Source of the DNA: Clostridia bacterium | GTDB lineage: Bacteria > Bacillota > DTU025 | Assembly: GCA_034926675.1 (NCBI GenBank) | Contig: JAYFQW010000003.1 | Span: 1 to 64,000 of the forward strand | Direction: 5' to 3' | Length of the DNA: 64,000 bases | Shown here: positions 16,898 through 24,890 of the stretch, one piece after another | How the letters are laid out: every line of letters begins with the position of its first letter | Numbering within the stretch: position 1 is the first letter of the stretch | Made by a program: the position numbers and the translations under genes | The notes under the pieces: model-generated | What the model saw: only the letters and a program-made list of their open reading frames with translations | What the model was told of the DNA's origin: nothing | Databases searched by the model: none

Positions 16898-17775
16898 TGT
16901 TGTGTTTGACCCCCCTGCGTACCGATGATTGCTCGCACAGTGCGGCAATCCACAACGCGAGCGACAACCTCCACTCCAGATGCGGTGTTGCGCACTTTGA
17001 TCCTCTGCCCTGGCCGCCCATCCTCCAGCGCTACGGCTGGCACGGCCACCTGAACCCCGCCTGTGTCGACCACAAGCGCAACATCTGACTGCCTGACCAC
17101 AACGGGTGCAGCCGTTATCCTGAGCCATACCGAGACGGTTCGCATCAATGTTCCGTCCACGAGCACCTTCACATCAGCCCGCGGGTTGACTCCATCCGCC
17201 CCCGGGGCAGCGACACGCGCATCAAGCCGCACACTGCCAAGGCTCACCCTGGCGCCCTGGGGCGCGTCGTTGCGAACCACAGCCACGTCCTGCTCCGACA
17301 GCACATAATCCGCAGACGCGATCAGCGCCTGAGTTGCCGCCCGCTCAACCGCAGACGCCTCCACGAGGAACGTGGCCGCTTCCACAGTCACTTCCGGCGG
17401 ACCGACGAAGGTGAACATCGCAGGGTCGAGCCTCCTCTGCCTCATGCGCACCTGTATCTGCCCGATATTAACCCTGCGGACGGCGCCTGGGAGAGGCGCC
17501 GGTGCAACCTCCACACGCTCGAGCTCTGCCTTGAGCGACTCGTCTGCCACATGGATCTGGGCGATGTCGCCCAGCATTATCTGAGGCCCGCCTGCAACGG
17601 CCGGGCTCACCAGCTGAATGATCATCGCAACCGAAGCGCTGGTCTCTCCGGGCTCCAGTGCGCAAGCGACCGCTGCCCCGAGAGGAGCAGGCGATGCATG
17701 CGCAGCGCCCGCCACGAGCATGCCCAATAGCACCATCGCTCCAATGAGCGCAGTAGTGCGTGGAGCAGTCGGCAT
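16894..17775 (-). CDS. flgA: Flagellar P-ring assembly chaperone FlgA
   Basis: FlgA (293 residues) is the periplasmic chaperone for P-ring assembly. A signal peptide spans about 1-28 (ending AGAAHA). The C-terminal SAF/FlgA domain contains AAPVVVRQSDVALVV, GRPGQRIKVRNTASG and VVARVVDCRTV. The ATG at 17775 is preferred over GTG at 17802 because GGGG lies eight bases upstream. It overlaps flgH by four bases. Confidence 0.92.
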   Translation of the reverse strand: MPTAPRTTALIGAMVLLGMLVAGAAHASPAPLGAAVACALEPGETSASVAMIIQLVSPAVAGGPQIMLGDIAQIHVADESLKAELERVEVAPAPLPGAVRRVNIGQIQVRMRQRRLDPAMFTFVGPPEVTVEAATFLVEASAVERAATQALIASADYVLSEQDVAVVRNDAPQGARVSLGSVRLDARVAAPGADGVNPRADVKVLVDGTLMRTVSVWLRITAAPVVVRQSDVALVVDTGGVQVAVPAVALEDGRPGQRIKVRNTASGVEVVARVVDCRTVRAIIGTQGGQTQQ

Positions 17776-17807
17776 TCCATCAACCCCAGTTCCCGCCCTC
17801 ACTCACA

Positions 17808-18596
17808 TTACCGCCTCAGGTTGTTGGCAGTAGCCAGCATCTCATCGGAGGTCTGAATCGCTTTGGAGTTGACCTCGTAAGCTCTCTGGGCAATGATCAT
17901 GTTCACCATTTCCTCGACTACCTTCACGTTCGACATCTCAAGGAACTGTTGTGCGATTGTGCCCATTCCGGTGAGACCTGGAGTCCCCACCGCGGCCTGA
18001 CCAGATGCGGCTGTGGACTTGTACAGGTTGCGACCGAGCGACGTCAGCCCGCCTGGGTTGAGAAACCGGACAAGCTGGATCTGGCCGAGTTCCTCGGCAT
18101 CTTCCGCTCCTGCTCTCTTGATTGTCACAGTTCCATCGGTGCCAATGGAGATGTTGGTGGCATCCTCTGGGATCACGATCTCCGGCTGCATCACGAACCC
18201 ATCAGACGTAACGATGCGACCTTCAGCATCCATTTTGAATGCCCCGGTGCGGGTATAGGCGGTTGAACCATCAGGCATGAGGACCTGGAAGAAACCATCT
18301 CCCTCGATCACGAGGTCAAGGGGGTTCTCAGTCTGGACGAAGTCTCCCTGTGAGAAGACCTTCTGTATGGCCGCGGCCCTCGTTCCCAGACCCACCTGAA
18401 TGCCTGTTGGGACCTTAGAACCAGCGGCGACCGTGCTTCCGGCGGTCCTGAGGGTCTGATACATGAGGTCCTGGAAATCGGTGCGGCTCTTCTTGAAGCC
18501 CGCGCTATTCAGGTTGGCCAGGTTGTTGGCGATAACGTCCATGTCGAGCTGCTTAGCAAGCATTCCGGTGGCCGCACTCCACAATGCCCTCATCAT
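17808..18596 (-). CDS. flgG: Flagellar distal rod protein FlgG
   Basis: FlgG (262 residues) is the main distal rod protein. The N-terminal motif [12 protein letters not shown] with [16 protein letters not shown], the central [14 protein letters not shown] and the C-terminal [27 protein letters not shown] are diagnostic. AGGAGG lies nine bases before the ATG. It follows the FlgF-like gene by about 100 bases. Confidence 0.96.
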   Translation of the reverse strand: MMRALWSAATGMLAKQLDMDVIANNLANLNSAGFKKSRTDFQDLMYQTLRTAGSTVAAGSKVPTGIQVGLGTRAAAIQKVFSQGDFVQTENPLDLVIEGDGFFQVLMPDGSTAYTRTGAFKMDAEGRIVTSDGFVMQPEIVIPEDATNISIGTDGTVTIKRAGAEDAEELGQIQLVRFLNPGGLTSLGRNLYKSTAASGQAAVGTPGLTGMGTIAQQFLEMSNVKVVEEMVNMIIAQRAYEVNSKAIQTSDEMLATANNLRR

Positions 18597-18697
18597 GGGG
18601 ATTATCCTCCTTTATGATGGGCTGCCTCAGTCGTTCAGCAGCCAGCGGCCCCCGCATGCGCGGTCCGGCCGCAAGTAATGAGTAGCGCTGGTTCCGC

Positions 18698-19447
18698 TTA
18701 CCCTACCCTTCCGACTTCGTTCACTGCCTTGTCGAGGCACGCATCCTGCGAGACGACCGCGCGCTGCAGTGATTCGAACACTCTATACCCTGCTATCATC
18801 TGAACCATCTCACGAACTACGTTCACGTTTGAAAGCTCCACCGCTCCCTGTACGATCCTCGCCTCTCCCGGCGCCGCTTCGCGCATGCCTCCGGTTCCAC
18901 CCTCTGCCGCGAATAGGTTCGCGCCCTGCTTCGTTAGGACGTCAGGCTCTAGCGGGACCTTGATGAGAAACCTGCCACGGGCGCGCCCTCCTGTGTAGAT
19001 CGTCCCGTCTGCTGTAACCTCCAGAGCGCCATCCACAACGACAGGGCCTTCAGTAGTGAGCACCCTATTGCCATCGGCGGTGGAAAGATATGATTCAGTA
19101 TCGAGCCTGAAATTCCCCGCCCTTGTGTACCGCTCCCCGGCAGGCGTTTGCACCGCGAAGCAGCCATCTCCCTCAATGGCGAAATCGAACGGGCAATCTG
19201 TGTTCGAGGCCGTCCCGGCTGAACTATCGAAGTAGACGGCAGACGCGTACGCCGCCGTGGATAGCTTGCCTATGGGGGCCTTCCCCGCTCCGGCAAGCAT
19301 CTCAGCGAATGACTCTCCCACTGCCAGATCGCGCTTGAACCCAGGAGTCGAAGAGTTCGCCAGGTTATTGGCAATAGTCGTCTGCATGGCCTCTGCGAAC
19401 TTCATCCCTGACGCAGCAGTGTAGATCCCCCTAAGCGTTCTACTCAC
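18698..19447 (-). CDS. flgF: Flagellar rod protein, FlgF/FlhO-like
   Basis: A 249-residue rod/hook family protein with ANNLANSSTPGFKRD near the N terminus, IEGDGCFAVQTPAGERYTRAG in the middle and VNVVREMVQMIAGYRVFES near the C terminus. Position directly before flgG and length fit FlgF (FlhO in Bacillus naming). It starts with GTG at 19447 next to a GGGAGG stretch. Confidence 0.9.
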   Translation of the reverse strand: MSRTLRGIYTAASGMKFAEAMQTTIANNLANSSTPGFKRDLAVGESFAEMLAGAGKAPIGKLSTAAYASAVYFDSSAGTASNTDCPFDFAIEGDGCFAVQTPAGERYTRAGNFRLDTESYLSTADGNRVLTTEGPVVVDGALEVTADGTIYTGGRARGRFLIKVPLEPDVLTKQGANLFAAEGGTGGMREAAPGEARIVQGAVELSNVNVVREMVQMIAGYRVFESLQRAVVSQDACLDKAVNEVGRVG

Positions 19448-19669
19448 CTCCCTTCACATCGACCGCGATGAGCGTTCGACCGCTGCCTGCCGCCACCGCC
19501 GGCCTATCTCCCCGTTCAACATTCAAGCAAAACTCATGCCATGCGTGATCGCCTGTGTCGTTCACCCGTCAGCAGCCCGGATCTCACCGATGGACCAAAC
19601 CCTGAGCTGCATCCATGACCGACGCGTGGATGAATCCGGGATTGTAGGCTCACTCTTGAAAAGCGGCGG

Positions 19670-19693
19670 GGGCGCCAGTTCGACATGGCGCCC
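19670..19693 (-). terminator. Weak terminator after cheX
   Basis: An 8-bp stem (GGGCGCCA with TGGCGCCC) and 8-base loop, followed on the minus strand by CCGCCGCTTTTC. It lies 45 bases after the cheX stop in the 290-base gap before the FlgF-like gene. The T run is short and offset, so the assignment is tentative. Confidence 0.5.
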
Positions 19694-19737
19694 TCGATCA
19701 GATCATGCTTTTGTTTCTCGAGCCGAGCAAGAATTTC

Positions 19738-20196
19738 TCACTTCTCCCTGAGAGCCACGTGCACTGTGACGGCGCCGAAGTCGGTATGAAAGGGAATAGT
19801 GAGTATGGGCGCGAAAGTAGTCATGATTAGTTCCTTGCCCGTGAGGATTGTCGGAGGAGTCAGGACGCATGAGTATCCATTCTCCGACAGCCCGATGGCG
19901 GCATTTCCAGTGATGATGTTCCCGAGCTCCGCAACCGCGCTCTTCGCGATCTCGTCGAACTCCTGGCACTCCTCGCCCATCAGAGCACCGGCAATGCGAA
20001 GAGCAACTCCCTCGTCGAAGGTGTAGATGACCTGCCCCTCAAGCTGACCAGTCACACCCAGGATCGTGTTCACATCCGCACCTGTAACAGGCGACAGGTG
20101 CATGTTGAGCTGTTCGCGCATAACGTTCATGCCGAACTCCTTCTGGAATACCATGACGACCGCTGACGCAAAAGGATTGATGAACTCCACTTTCAT
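19738..20196 (-). CDS. cheX: CheY-P phosphatase CheX
   Basis: CheX (152 residues) dephosphorylates CheY-P. The signature ExxN motif is in SAVAELGNIITGNA. The start MKVEFINPFASAV is typical. The frame is open to 20220, but the sigma-D promoter -10 box at 20230 and the GGAGGG site 11 bases before 20196 show that 20196 is the start. It is transcribed as its own unit, which lets the phosphatase be made with late flagellar genes. Confidence 0.92.
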   Translation of the reverse strand: MKVEFINPFASAVVMVFQKEFGMNVMREQLNMHLSPVTGADVNTILGVTGQLEGQVIYTFDEGVALRIAGALMGEECQEFDEIAKSAVAELGNIITGNAAIGLSENGYSCVLTPPTILTGKELIMTTFAPILTIPFHTDFGAVTVHVALREK

Positions 20197-20229
20197 GTGC
20201 ACAAACGCCCTCCGTTCCACTCCAATCCT

Positions 20230-20257
20230 TTATCGGCCGGAAGGCCCGTTTTGTTTA
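20230..20257 (-). promoter_or_regulatory. Sigma-D promoter of cheX
   Basis: The minus strand reads TAAA, 16 bases, GCCGATAA. The -35 box overlaps the stop codon of the kinase-like gene upstream. The -10 box is about 34 bases before the cheX ATG, leaving room only for a short leader. Confidence 0.75.
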
Positions 20258-21061
20258 GCCCGACGCGCAGGAGTCAACGGCGCTGGCCCATAGCTGCGGA
20301 AATGCCAGCGCCATGTCGGCCATCACGCGATCTTCGCGCCAGACCGACATGCGTTCGAAGGCCCGCACTGCGAAGGGCACGACATCTCGGCATGCCTTCT
20401 CCTCTGCCCCCGCAAGGCCTCCGTACTCTCGAACGAAAGCCACGGCAGATGCCCACCGATCCATTGTAAACCCAGGTCTATGGCTCACTATTCTCATGCA
20501 GCCCTCTCCCACATCATCCATGGGATTGCCCTCTCGGCTGTCGCCGAAATCGATGCCGCACACCTGCCCGCAGGCCACATCGATTACGAAGTTTCCCAGG
20601 TTCATGTCCCCTACAAGCCAAGTGCGATGCGGCGCCCCCTGTGCCAGCGTTCGATGGAACAGATGAAGCCATCTGGCGAGCGAGCGGGTGAAGGCCGTTC
20701 CGCAGTGGAGATCGCGCGCAACTGGGCCCACAGTGTAGCTCCTGAGCAGAGCAATGTCACTAGCCTTCACGAGACGTGGCGCCGTCACGCCCGCGCGTGC
20801 AAGCTCGGCGAGAACAGCCGCCTCCCGTTCGGCAGGGCCCGGCGCCTGGTATATCTTCAGGACGAGCGGCTCTAGGCGTAGGCTGGCAGGCGCCCACGCG
20901 TCCCCCTCGCGACATGGCCCATGATCCCCAACATCCGCCTCAATGAGAAAAGCCCTGCTCTTTTTGGATGGCAGGGCCGTCACTACCCTTGCGCCTCGTG
21001 CTGAAGCCCCAAGCAAAGATCGAAGGGCCAAAGACGTATCACTCTCAGTCAAACCAGCCAT
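20255..21061 (-). CDS. APH-family kinase-like protein
   Basis: A 268-residue protein of the aminoglycoside phosphotransferase/choline kinase fold. The catalytic loop reads WLVGDMNLGNFVID and the metal site CGIDFGDSREGNPMDD, so the Asp, Asn and DFG-like residues needed for phosphotransfer are present. The N-terminal lobe has LEPLVLKIYQAP with the ATP-binding Lys. The substrate is unknown. It follows mobB with a two-base gap and may be made with it. Nothing indicates drug resistance specifically. Confidence 0.75.
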   Translation of the reverse strand: MAGLTESDTSLALRSLLGASARGARVVTALPSKKSRAFLIEADVGDHGPCREGDAWAPASLRLEPLVLKIYQAPGPAEREAAVLAELARAGVTAPRLVKASDIALLRSYTVGPVARDLHCGTAFTRSLARWLHLFHRTLAQGAPHRTWLVGDMNLGNFVIDVACGQVCGIDFGDSREGNPMDDVGEGCMRIVSHRPGFTMDRWASAVAFVREYGGLAGAEEKACRDVVPFAVRAFERMSVWREDRVMADMALAFPQLWASAVDSCASG

Positions 21062-21063
21062 GA

Positions 21064-21786
21064 CTATGCCCTCGTTATCTCGATCTTCACCTCGAGCCCA
21101 GGTTCGTACCCCTTCAGCGACGAGAGCATCCCCAGGACGGTCCTGGCCACGAAATCCTGAACAAAAGGCGCCAGAGTGAGGTCATGCCCATCAATGGAGA
21201 CCAGCGCACCATAACTCACCACGCCTGGCTGCGCGCCCAGGGCCTCATCGCCGACTGCTCCAGCCCATGATCCCGGCCCGACCGCCGACTCTGCCTGGTA
21301 AACCGGGACTCTCAATTCAGCCATATCGACTACCTCCTTAACTCGCCTGGCAGCGTCGATCACTGGAATACCGTTGTACGACTCCATCGAGTCCGCAACC
21401 TCACCACACACCATGAATGTCTGCGCATCCAGACGCTCGATTATGTCGGGTTCAGTTCTGGCGCATATGATCCTAGGCACGGGCCACTCGTGACCGCCCT
21501 CGATGATCACCCAGTCGGTGTGGTAGAACCTGAGCACTTCGTGCACGGGAAGCTTCTCGTATATCATGATGTCTGTCTCGCGCGGAGCAATAGCCGCAAC
21601 CACGCTGGCTCCGGAAGTGCGATGCCGTGCAGTATTGCTTCCGGGCCTGTCGATCGAGAAGTCATCCTTGTGTATGTTCTTGATAGTGCCAACCGTATAG
21701 CCCCGGCGCACCATCTCCGCGGCAATGTGCTCAACAGCGGTCGTCTTTCCGGTACGATGAACCCCCGATACTGCGAAAACCCGCAT
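21064..21786 (-). CDS. mobB: Molybdopterin-guanine dinucleotide biosynthesis protein MobB
   Basis: A 240-residue P-loop GTPase-type protein. The Walker A motif is SGVHRTGKTT at the N terminus. The MobB motifs TIKNIHKDDFSIDRPGSNTARHRTSGA and WVIIEGGHEW follow. The C-terminal 70 residues (DLTLAPFVQDFVARTVLGML) are an extension seen in anaerobe MobB proteins. It helps attach GMP to molybdopterin for enzymes such as formate dehydrogenase. The ATG at 21786 has GGAGGG five bases upstream. No molybdoenzyme gene is nearby. Confidence 0.85.
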   Translation of the reverse strand: MRVFAVSGVHRTGKTTAVEHIAAEMVRRGYTVGTIKNIHKDDFSIDRPGSNTARHRTSGASVVAAIAPRETDIMIYEKLPVHEVLRFYHTDWVIIEGGHEWPVPRIICARTEPDIIERLDAQTFMVCGEVADSMESYNGIPVIDAARRVKEVVDMAELRVPVYQAESAVGPGSWAGAVGDEALGAQPGVVSYGALVSIDGHDLTLAPFVQDFVARTVLGMLSSLKGYEPGLEVKIEITRA

Positions 21787-21843
21787 GTGCACCCTCCACA
21801 CCATCAAGCACAGCCCGAGCGCCAGTCCACGATGGGCTGTGAA

Positions 21844-22392
21844 CTACTCATCCCGCGATTGCCTGATGATCCCGAAGATCCTGCGTGCAACCGCCCACGC
21901 CAATAGACCTCCCCCTGCTCCGGAAACTGCGCCTCCAACAGTTGACGCCATCCACGCAAACGGCGGAAGGCGATAGTAGATCCACGACATCAGCCCCACG
22001 CCAGTGGCGTTCGCTGCGGCGCCCGCCAGGAGGCCAGCCGAAAGCGGCAGGCGCCCGCCTGTGTAGCGCCACAGCACAAGATCCACCGCTACTCCCGGAG
22101 CTGCGTACAGCCCAATCATGGCGGCTCCCGGGTGCCAAAGAGTCCCAGAAACCCACGCAAGCCCCACCTGCACGACGCCTACGAGAGTAGCAGCCCATGG
22201 TTTGCCCGTGAACACCCGACCCATCACGAGCCACATCATGAAGAGCCCTCCAGCCACCGTGCCAGTCGGAAGCCCAAATGGAGCCGTAGCCACGCGCACG
22301 ATTGGGATGATGAGCGGCTTCACTGCCACTCCTCCCGCAGCAAACAGGGCGATCAGCACCAGATCCCTGGTCGTGTATCGCAGTGGGTCCAT
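21844..22392 (-). CDS. ThiW/ECF-type membrane transport subunit
   Basis: A 182-residue membrane protein with about five or six hydrophobic segments. It resembles substrate-binding (S) components of ECF vitamin transporters, with RDLVLIALFAAGGVAVKPL at the N terminus and PFGLPTGTVAGGLFMMW following. No ECF ATPase or T component is close, so it would share a module encoded elsewhere. The ATG at 22392 has GGCGGAG nine bases upstream, one base after the stop of the dapA remnant. The substrate cannot be told. Confidence 0.65.
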   Translation of the reverse strand: MDPLRYTTRDLVLIALFAAGGVAVKPLIIPIVRVATAPFGLPTGTVAGGLFMMWLVMGRVFTGKPWAATLVGVVQVGLAWVSGTLWHPGAAMIGLYAAPGVAVDLVLWRYTGGRLPLSAGLLAGAAANATGVGLMSWIYYRLPPFAWMASTVGGAVSGAGGGLLAWAVARRIFGIIRQSRDE

Positions 22393-22393
22393 T

Positions 22394-22591
22394 CTATACA
22401 GCTCCGCCTGACACTCGGCTGCAAACCCGCCCGATGATTCGCTCAAGCTCCGCTCGATCCCCGTCGCCTAGCAGGAGCATGGGCAGACGCGGAGGACCGC
22501 CGTAGCACCCTCGAATATCGAGAGCAGCCTTCAGACCAGCCACTGCCCATCTGCTCGTTGCGGCCCGGTTGACCTCAATGCTGTGCCCCAT
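22394..22591 (-). pseudogene. Remnant: C-terminal end of a DHDPS/DapA-family gene
   Basis: About 65 codons whose translation matches the end of dihydrodipicolinate synthase-family proteins: VAGLKAALDIRGCYGG, then PPRLPMLL and DRAELERIIG before a stop. The rest of the roughly 290-residue enzyme is missing; upstream sequence in this frame has no similarity and contains a terminator. The catalytic Tyr and Lys lie in the lost part. It appears to be a deletion relic between the degV unit and the ECF-type gene. Confidence 0.65.
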
Positions 22592-22612
22592 GGGTGACTT
22601 GGCCCCTTTCGC

Positions 22613-22641
22613 AGAAAAAGCGCAGCCAGAAAGGCTGCGCT
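22613..22641 (-). terminator. Rho-independent terminator of the degV unit
   Basis: A 9-bp stem (AGCGCAGCC with GGCTGCGCT), loop AGAAA, followed on the minus strand by TTTTC. It lies about 72 bases after the stop of the chemoreceptor remnant, so it may have belonged to that receptor gene. Confidence 0.8.
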
Positions 22642-22712
22642 CTCCAACTTGATCGTCTCTGGGCCCTGCAGGCCGCCCGGTCCAGCACTGAGCGGAAGCG
22701 GTCGGCGCGGGG

Positions 22713-22880
22713 CTAGGCCAGCTTGAACTGGCCGGATAGCTTCTGGAGATCATGGCCCATCGATGCCAGGTTCTGCGCCGATGCGGTCATCTCCTCTATC
22801 GAAGCGTTCACTTCTTCCGCAGAGGCCGATACCTCTTCCACTGCTGCCGCATTTTCCTGCGATATTGCCGCAACATCTCT
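22713..22880 (-). pseudogene. Remnant: 3' end of a methyl-accepting chemotaxis protein gene
   Basis: Read on the minus strand from the degV stop, shifted by one frame, the sequence encodes DVAAISQENAAAVEEVSASA, then EEVNASIEEMTASAQNLA, and ends SGQFKLA before TAG. This is the standard C-terminal tail of chemoreceptor signalling domains. No receptor sequence lies upstream: the match begins at the very bases of the degV stop codon. The fragment has about 55 codons and no start. A recombination joined the two gene ends. Confidence 0.85.
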
Positions 22881-23730
22881 ACACCTCGTACGGCCGCCAC
22901 ACCACTCCTAGGGTTCCTGGGCCAGCGTGAGTGCCTACGACCGGGCCTATCTGGGCAGTAAACAGTTCGGCGCATTCGAATCGCAATCTGATCCCTTCGC
23001 TCCACTGCGCCGCCCGCTCCTCCGCATCGGCGTGGAGCACGGCGACTCTGATTGGCTGGGGTGCGCCTCCCATGGACTCTTCCATCAGCTCCAGCACCCG
23101 GGGAAGAACACGCCCTGATCCCCGGACCTTCTCAACAGGCGTAACAACGCCATCTGCCACAGAGATTATGGGCTTGATGGCGAGCAGCGTGCCGAGCAGA
23201 GACGAGGCCTTGCCAATTCTACCGTTGCGCTGCAAGAACTCGAGGGTGTCAACAGTGAACAGAATCCGGGTCGAGGCTATGGACGAGTGAATGGCTTCCC
23301 TCACGCGTGCAGGATCCAACCCTGCCTTCACAGCTCGAGCGCCAGCCAATGCCGCGAAACCCTCGGCAGCGCTTGCGTTTGCCGTATCAATCACTTCGAT
23401 CTTGCCGCTCTCCAGAGTATCGCGGGCTATAGTTGCGCTCTGGAATGTCCCGCTGAGCTTGGCGGATGCGTGAACCGAGAAGACATAATCGTACTCTCGG
23501 ATGAGCCTATCGTACACCTCAATGAACTCCGCGGGCGACGGCTGGGATGTGCTCGGCATCGTCTTTGCCGTGCGCAGCCTGGAGAAGAACTGCTCAGATG
23601 TGATATCGATCTGGTCGTGGAAGATCTCGTCGCCGAATATCACCGATAGTGGGACCACAGTGATCCCGTTCTCGCGGTACAGCGAAGCCGGCAGGTCCGC
23701 TACGCTGTCCGTCACGACTGCCATCTTCAA
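22879..23730 (-). CDS. degV: DegV family fatty-acid-binding protein
   Basis: A 283-residue DegV protein. In Gram-positive bacteria some members present fatty acids to the fatty acid kinase FakA. The family motifs are VTDSVADLP, KTMPSTSQPSP, SAKLSGTFQSA and VDTLEFLQRNGRIGK. TTG at 23730 has GGGAG at eight bases; ATG at 23724 is the alternative. A consensus promoter lies at 23849-23877. The last codons are followed at once by chemoreceptor sequence, but the length and C terminus look complete. Confidence 0.9.
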   Translation of the reverse strand: MKMAVVTDSVADLPASLYRENGITVVPLSVIFGDEIFHDQIDITSEQFFSRLRTAKTMPSTSQPSPAEFIEVYDRLIREYDYVFSVHASAKLSGTFQSATIARDTLESGKIEVIDTANASAAEGFAALAGARAVKAGLDPARVREAIHSSIASTRILFTVDTLEFLQRNGRIGKASSLLGTLLAIKPIISVADGVVTPVEKVRGSGRVLPRVLELMEESMGGAPQPIRVAVLHADAEERAAQWSEGIRLRFECAELFTAQIGPVVGTHAGPGTLGVVWRPYEV

Positions 23731-23836
23731 TGATCATTCTCCCTCTCGCAGCATTGCGCTGCCCATGCAGAAGGCCGCCTGATCCAGAGCCGCGACACTC
23801 TTCCCGCAATTCGCAGCAGCCTTCAGCAGCATATAG

Positions 23837-23849
23837 TTTGATAATCAAA
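23837..23849. promoter_or_regulatory. Palindrome at the degV transcription start
   Basis: TTTGATAATCAAA, a perfect 6+6 inverted repeat around one base. It lies directly downstream of the degV -10 box, where the start of transcription is expected. This is a position for an operator; the regulator is unknown. Confidence 0.4.
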
Positions 23850-23877
23850 GTTTATGACCAGATCGGACTCCTGTCAA
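23849..23877 (-). promoter_or_regulatory. Sigma-A promoter of degV
   Basis: The minus strand reads TTGACA, 17 bases, TAAACT. The -35 box is a perfect match and the -10 box has four of six matches with ideal spacing. It is about 119 bases from the degV start. Confidence 0.75.
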
Positions 23878-23912
23878 GCGCCCAACTCGGCGCCCCGGGC
23901 GCCTCTCCTGGT

Positions 23913-24890
23913 TCACTGCGCCGCCTTCCCAACGCAGCTTGATTCCCATTTCCCGCATCGACCGCCCCACCGGGCAATGACCGTTGAATCGCAAGTGATC
24001 TCCACCACATCGCACCTATTCGCGCAGTCGCAGCACTCCCACGACGCAGTGGAGTGCCTCCGCTCGGTCGCCTCCCATCCCACGAATGAAGTTGCTCGAA
24101 GCGAATCCACCGCCTGCCTCCGCGCCAGCATAGCCGCGCCAACCGCGCCCATTACATCGAAATGATCTGGCACGAGTATTTGCATTTCGAGAGCGTCCTC
24201 GAACGCCTTTCTCATTCCGATGTTAGCTGCTACTCCGCCCTGGAATACGACAGGAGCAGCGATATCCTTGCCTTTCGCCACATTGCTCAGGTAGTTGCGC
24301 ACCAGAGCCTCGCACAGACCCCGCACGATGCTAGGCAGGGAGCATCCCACCTGCTGCTTGTGAATTGCGTCGGATTCCGCGAAGACCGCGCACCTTCCTG
24401 CGATTCTCACTGCGGAGTCGGCCGCGCATGCCAGAGCGCCAAACTCCTCAATGGGAACGCCAAGCCTCTGTGCCTGGTGCTCAAGGAACGACCCAGTGCC
24501 TGCTGCGCACAGTGTGTTCATGCCGAAGTCCACCACAATGCCAGAGCGCAATACGATGATCTTCGAGTCCTGCCCGCCTATCTCAATAACGGTACGCACA
24601 TCGGGAGCTGCCGCCATGGCGGCCACCGCATGCGCAGTTATCTCATTCTTGACGACATCTGCTCCGATCACAACGCCGGCAAGCTTTCTGCCACTGCCAG
24701 TCGTGCCAGCGCCGAGCACGCAGAAGTCGGGGTGGGCATGGGCAAGCGTGCGCATGCCGTCCTTCACAGCGTCTATCGGCTTCCCCTGAGTACGCAGATA
24801 GACAGAGTCGATGTACTCCTCCGACTCGCCAAGAAGAACCAGATTAGTGCTCACTGAGCCTACGTCAACCCCGAGGTATCCCCGAGTCAC
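23913..24890 (-). CDS. 2-hydroxyacyl-CoA dehydratase activator (BadF/BcrA ATPase family)
   Basis: An ATPase of the ASKHA fold (325 residues) that activates radical-type 2-hydroxyacyl-CoA dehydratases by ATP-driven electron transfer. It has the phosphate loops GVDVGSVSTNLV and IEIGGQDSKI. The Cys of NTLCAAGTGSFLE and of RIAGRCAVFAESD hold the [4Fe-4S] cluster between subunits. A C-terminal tail has CCDCANRCDVVEI and RCGKW, as in the first part of longer activase-related proteins. GTG at 24890 is preferred (GGGGGCGG upstream). No dehydratase subunits are in the window. Confidence 0.85.
   Translation of the reverse strand: MTRGYLGVDVGSVSTNLVLLGESEEYIDSVYLRTQGKPIDAVKDGMRTLAHAHPDFCVLGAGTTGSGRKLAGVVIGADVVKNEITAHAVAAMAAAPDVRTVIEIGGQDSKIIVLRSGIVVDFGMNTLCAAGTGSFLEHQAQRLGVPIEEFGALACAADSAVRIAGRCAVFAESDAIHKQQVGCSLPSIVRGLCEALVRNYLSNVAKGKDIAAPVVFQGGVAANIGMRKAFEDALEMQILVPDHFDVMGAVGAAMLARRQAVDSLRATSFVGWEATERRHSTASWECCDCANRCDVVEITCDSTVIARWGGRCGKWESSCVGKAAQ

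Noticed and set aside
16241-17128. Longer flgH frame starting at 17128
   Set aside because: The extra 77 residues are an out-of-frame reading of flgA; the ATG at 16897 in the ATGA overlap gives a proper signal peptide.
20255-21061. Aminoglycoside resistance gene
   Set aside because: The fold matches the APH/choline kinase superfamily broadly; nothing in sequence or context points to drug modification.
23889-23903. GGCGCC-CCG-GGCGCC hairpin after the dehydratase activator as terminator
   Set aside because: The stem is short and no T run follows on the minus strand.
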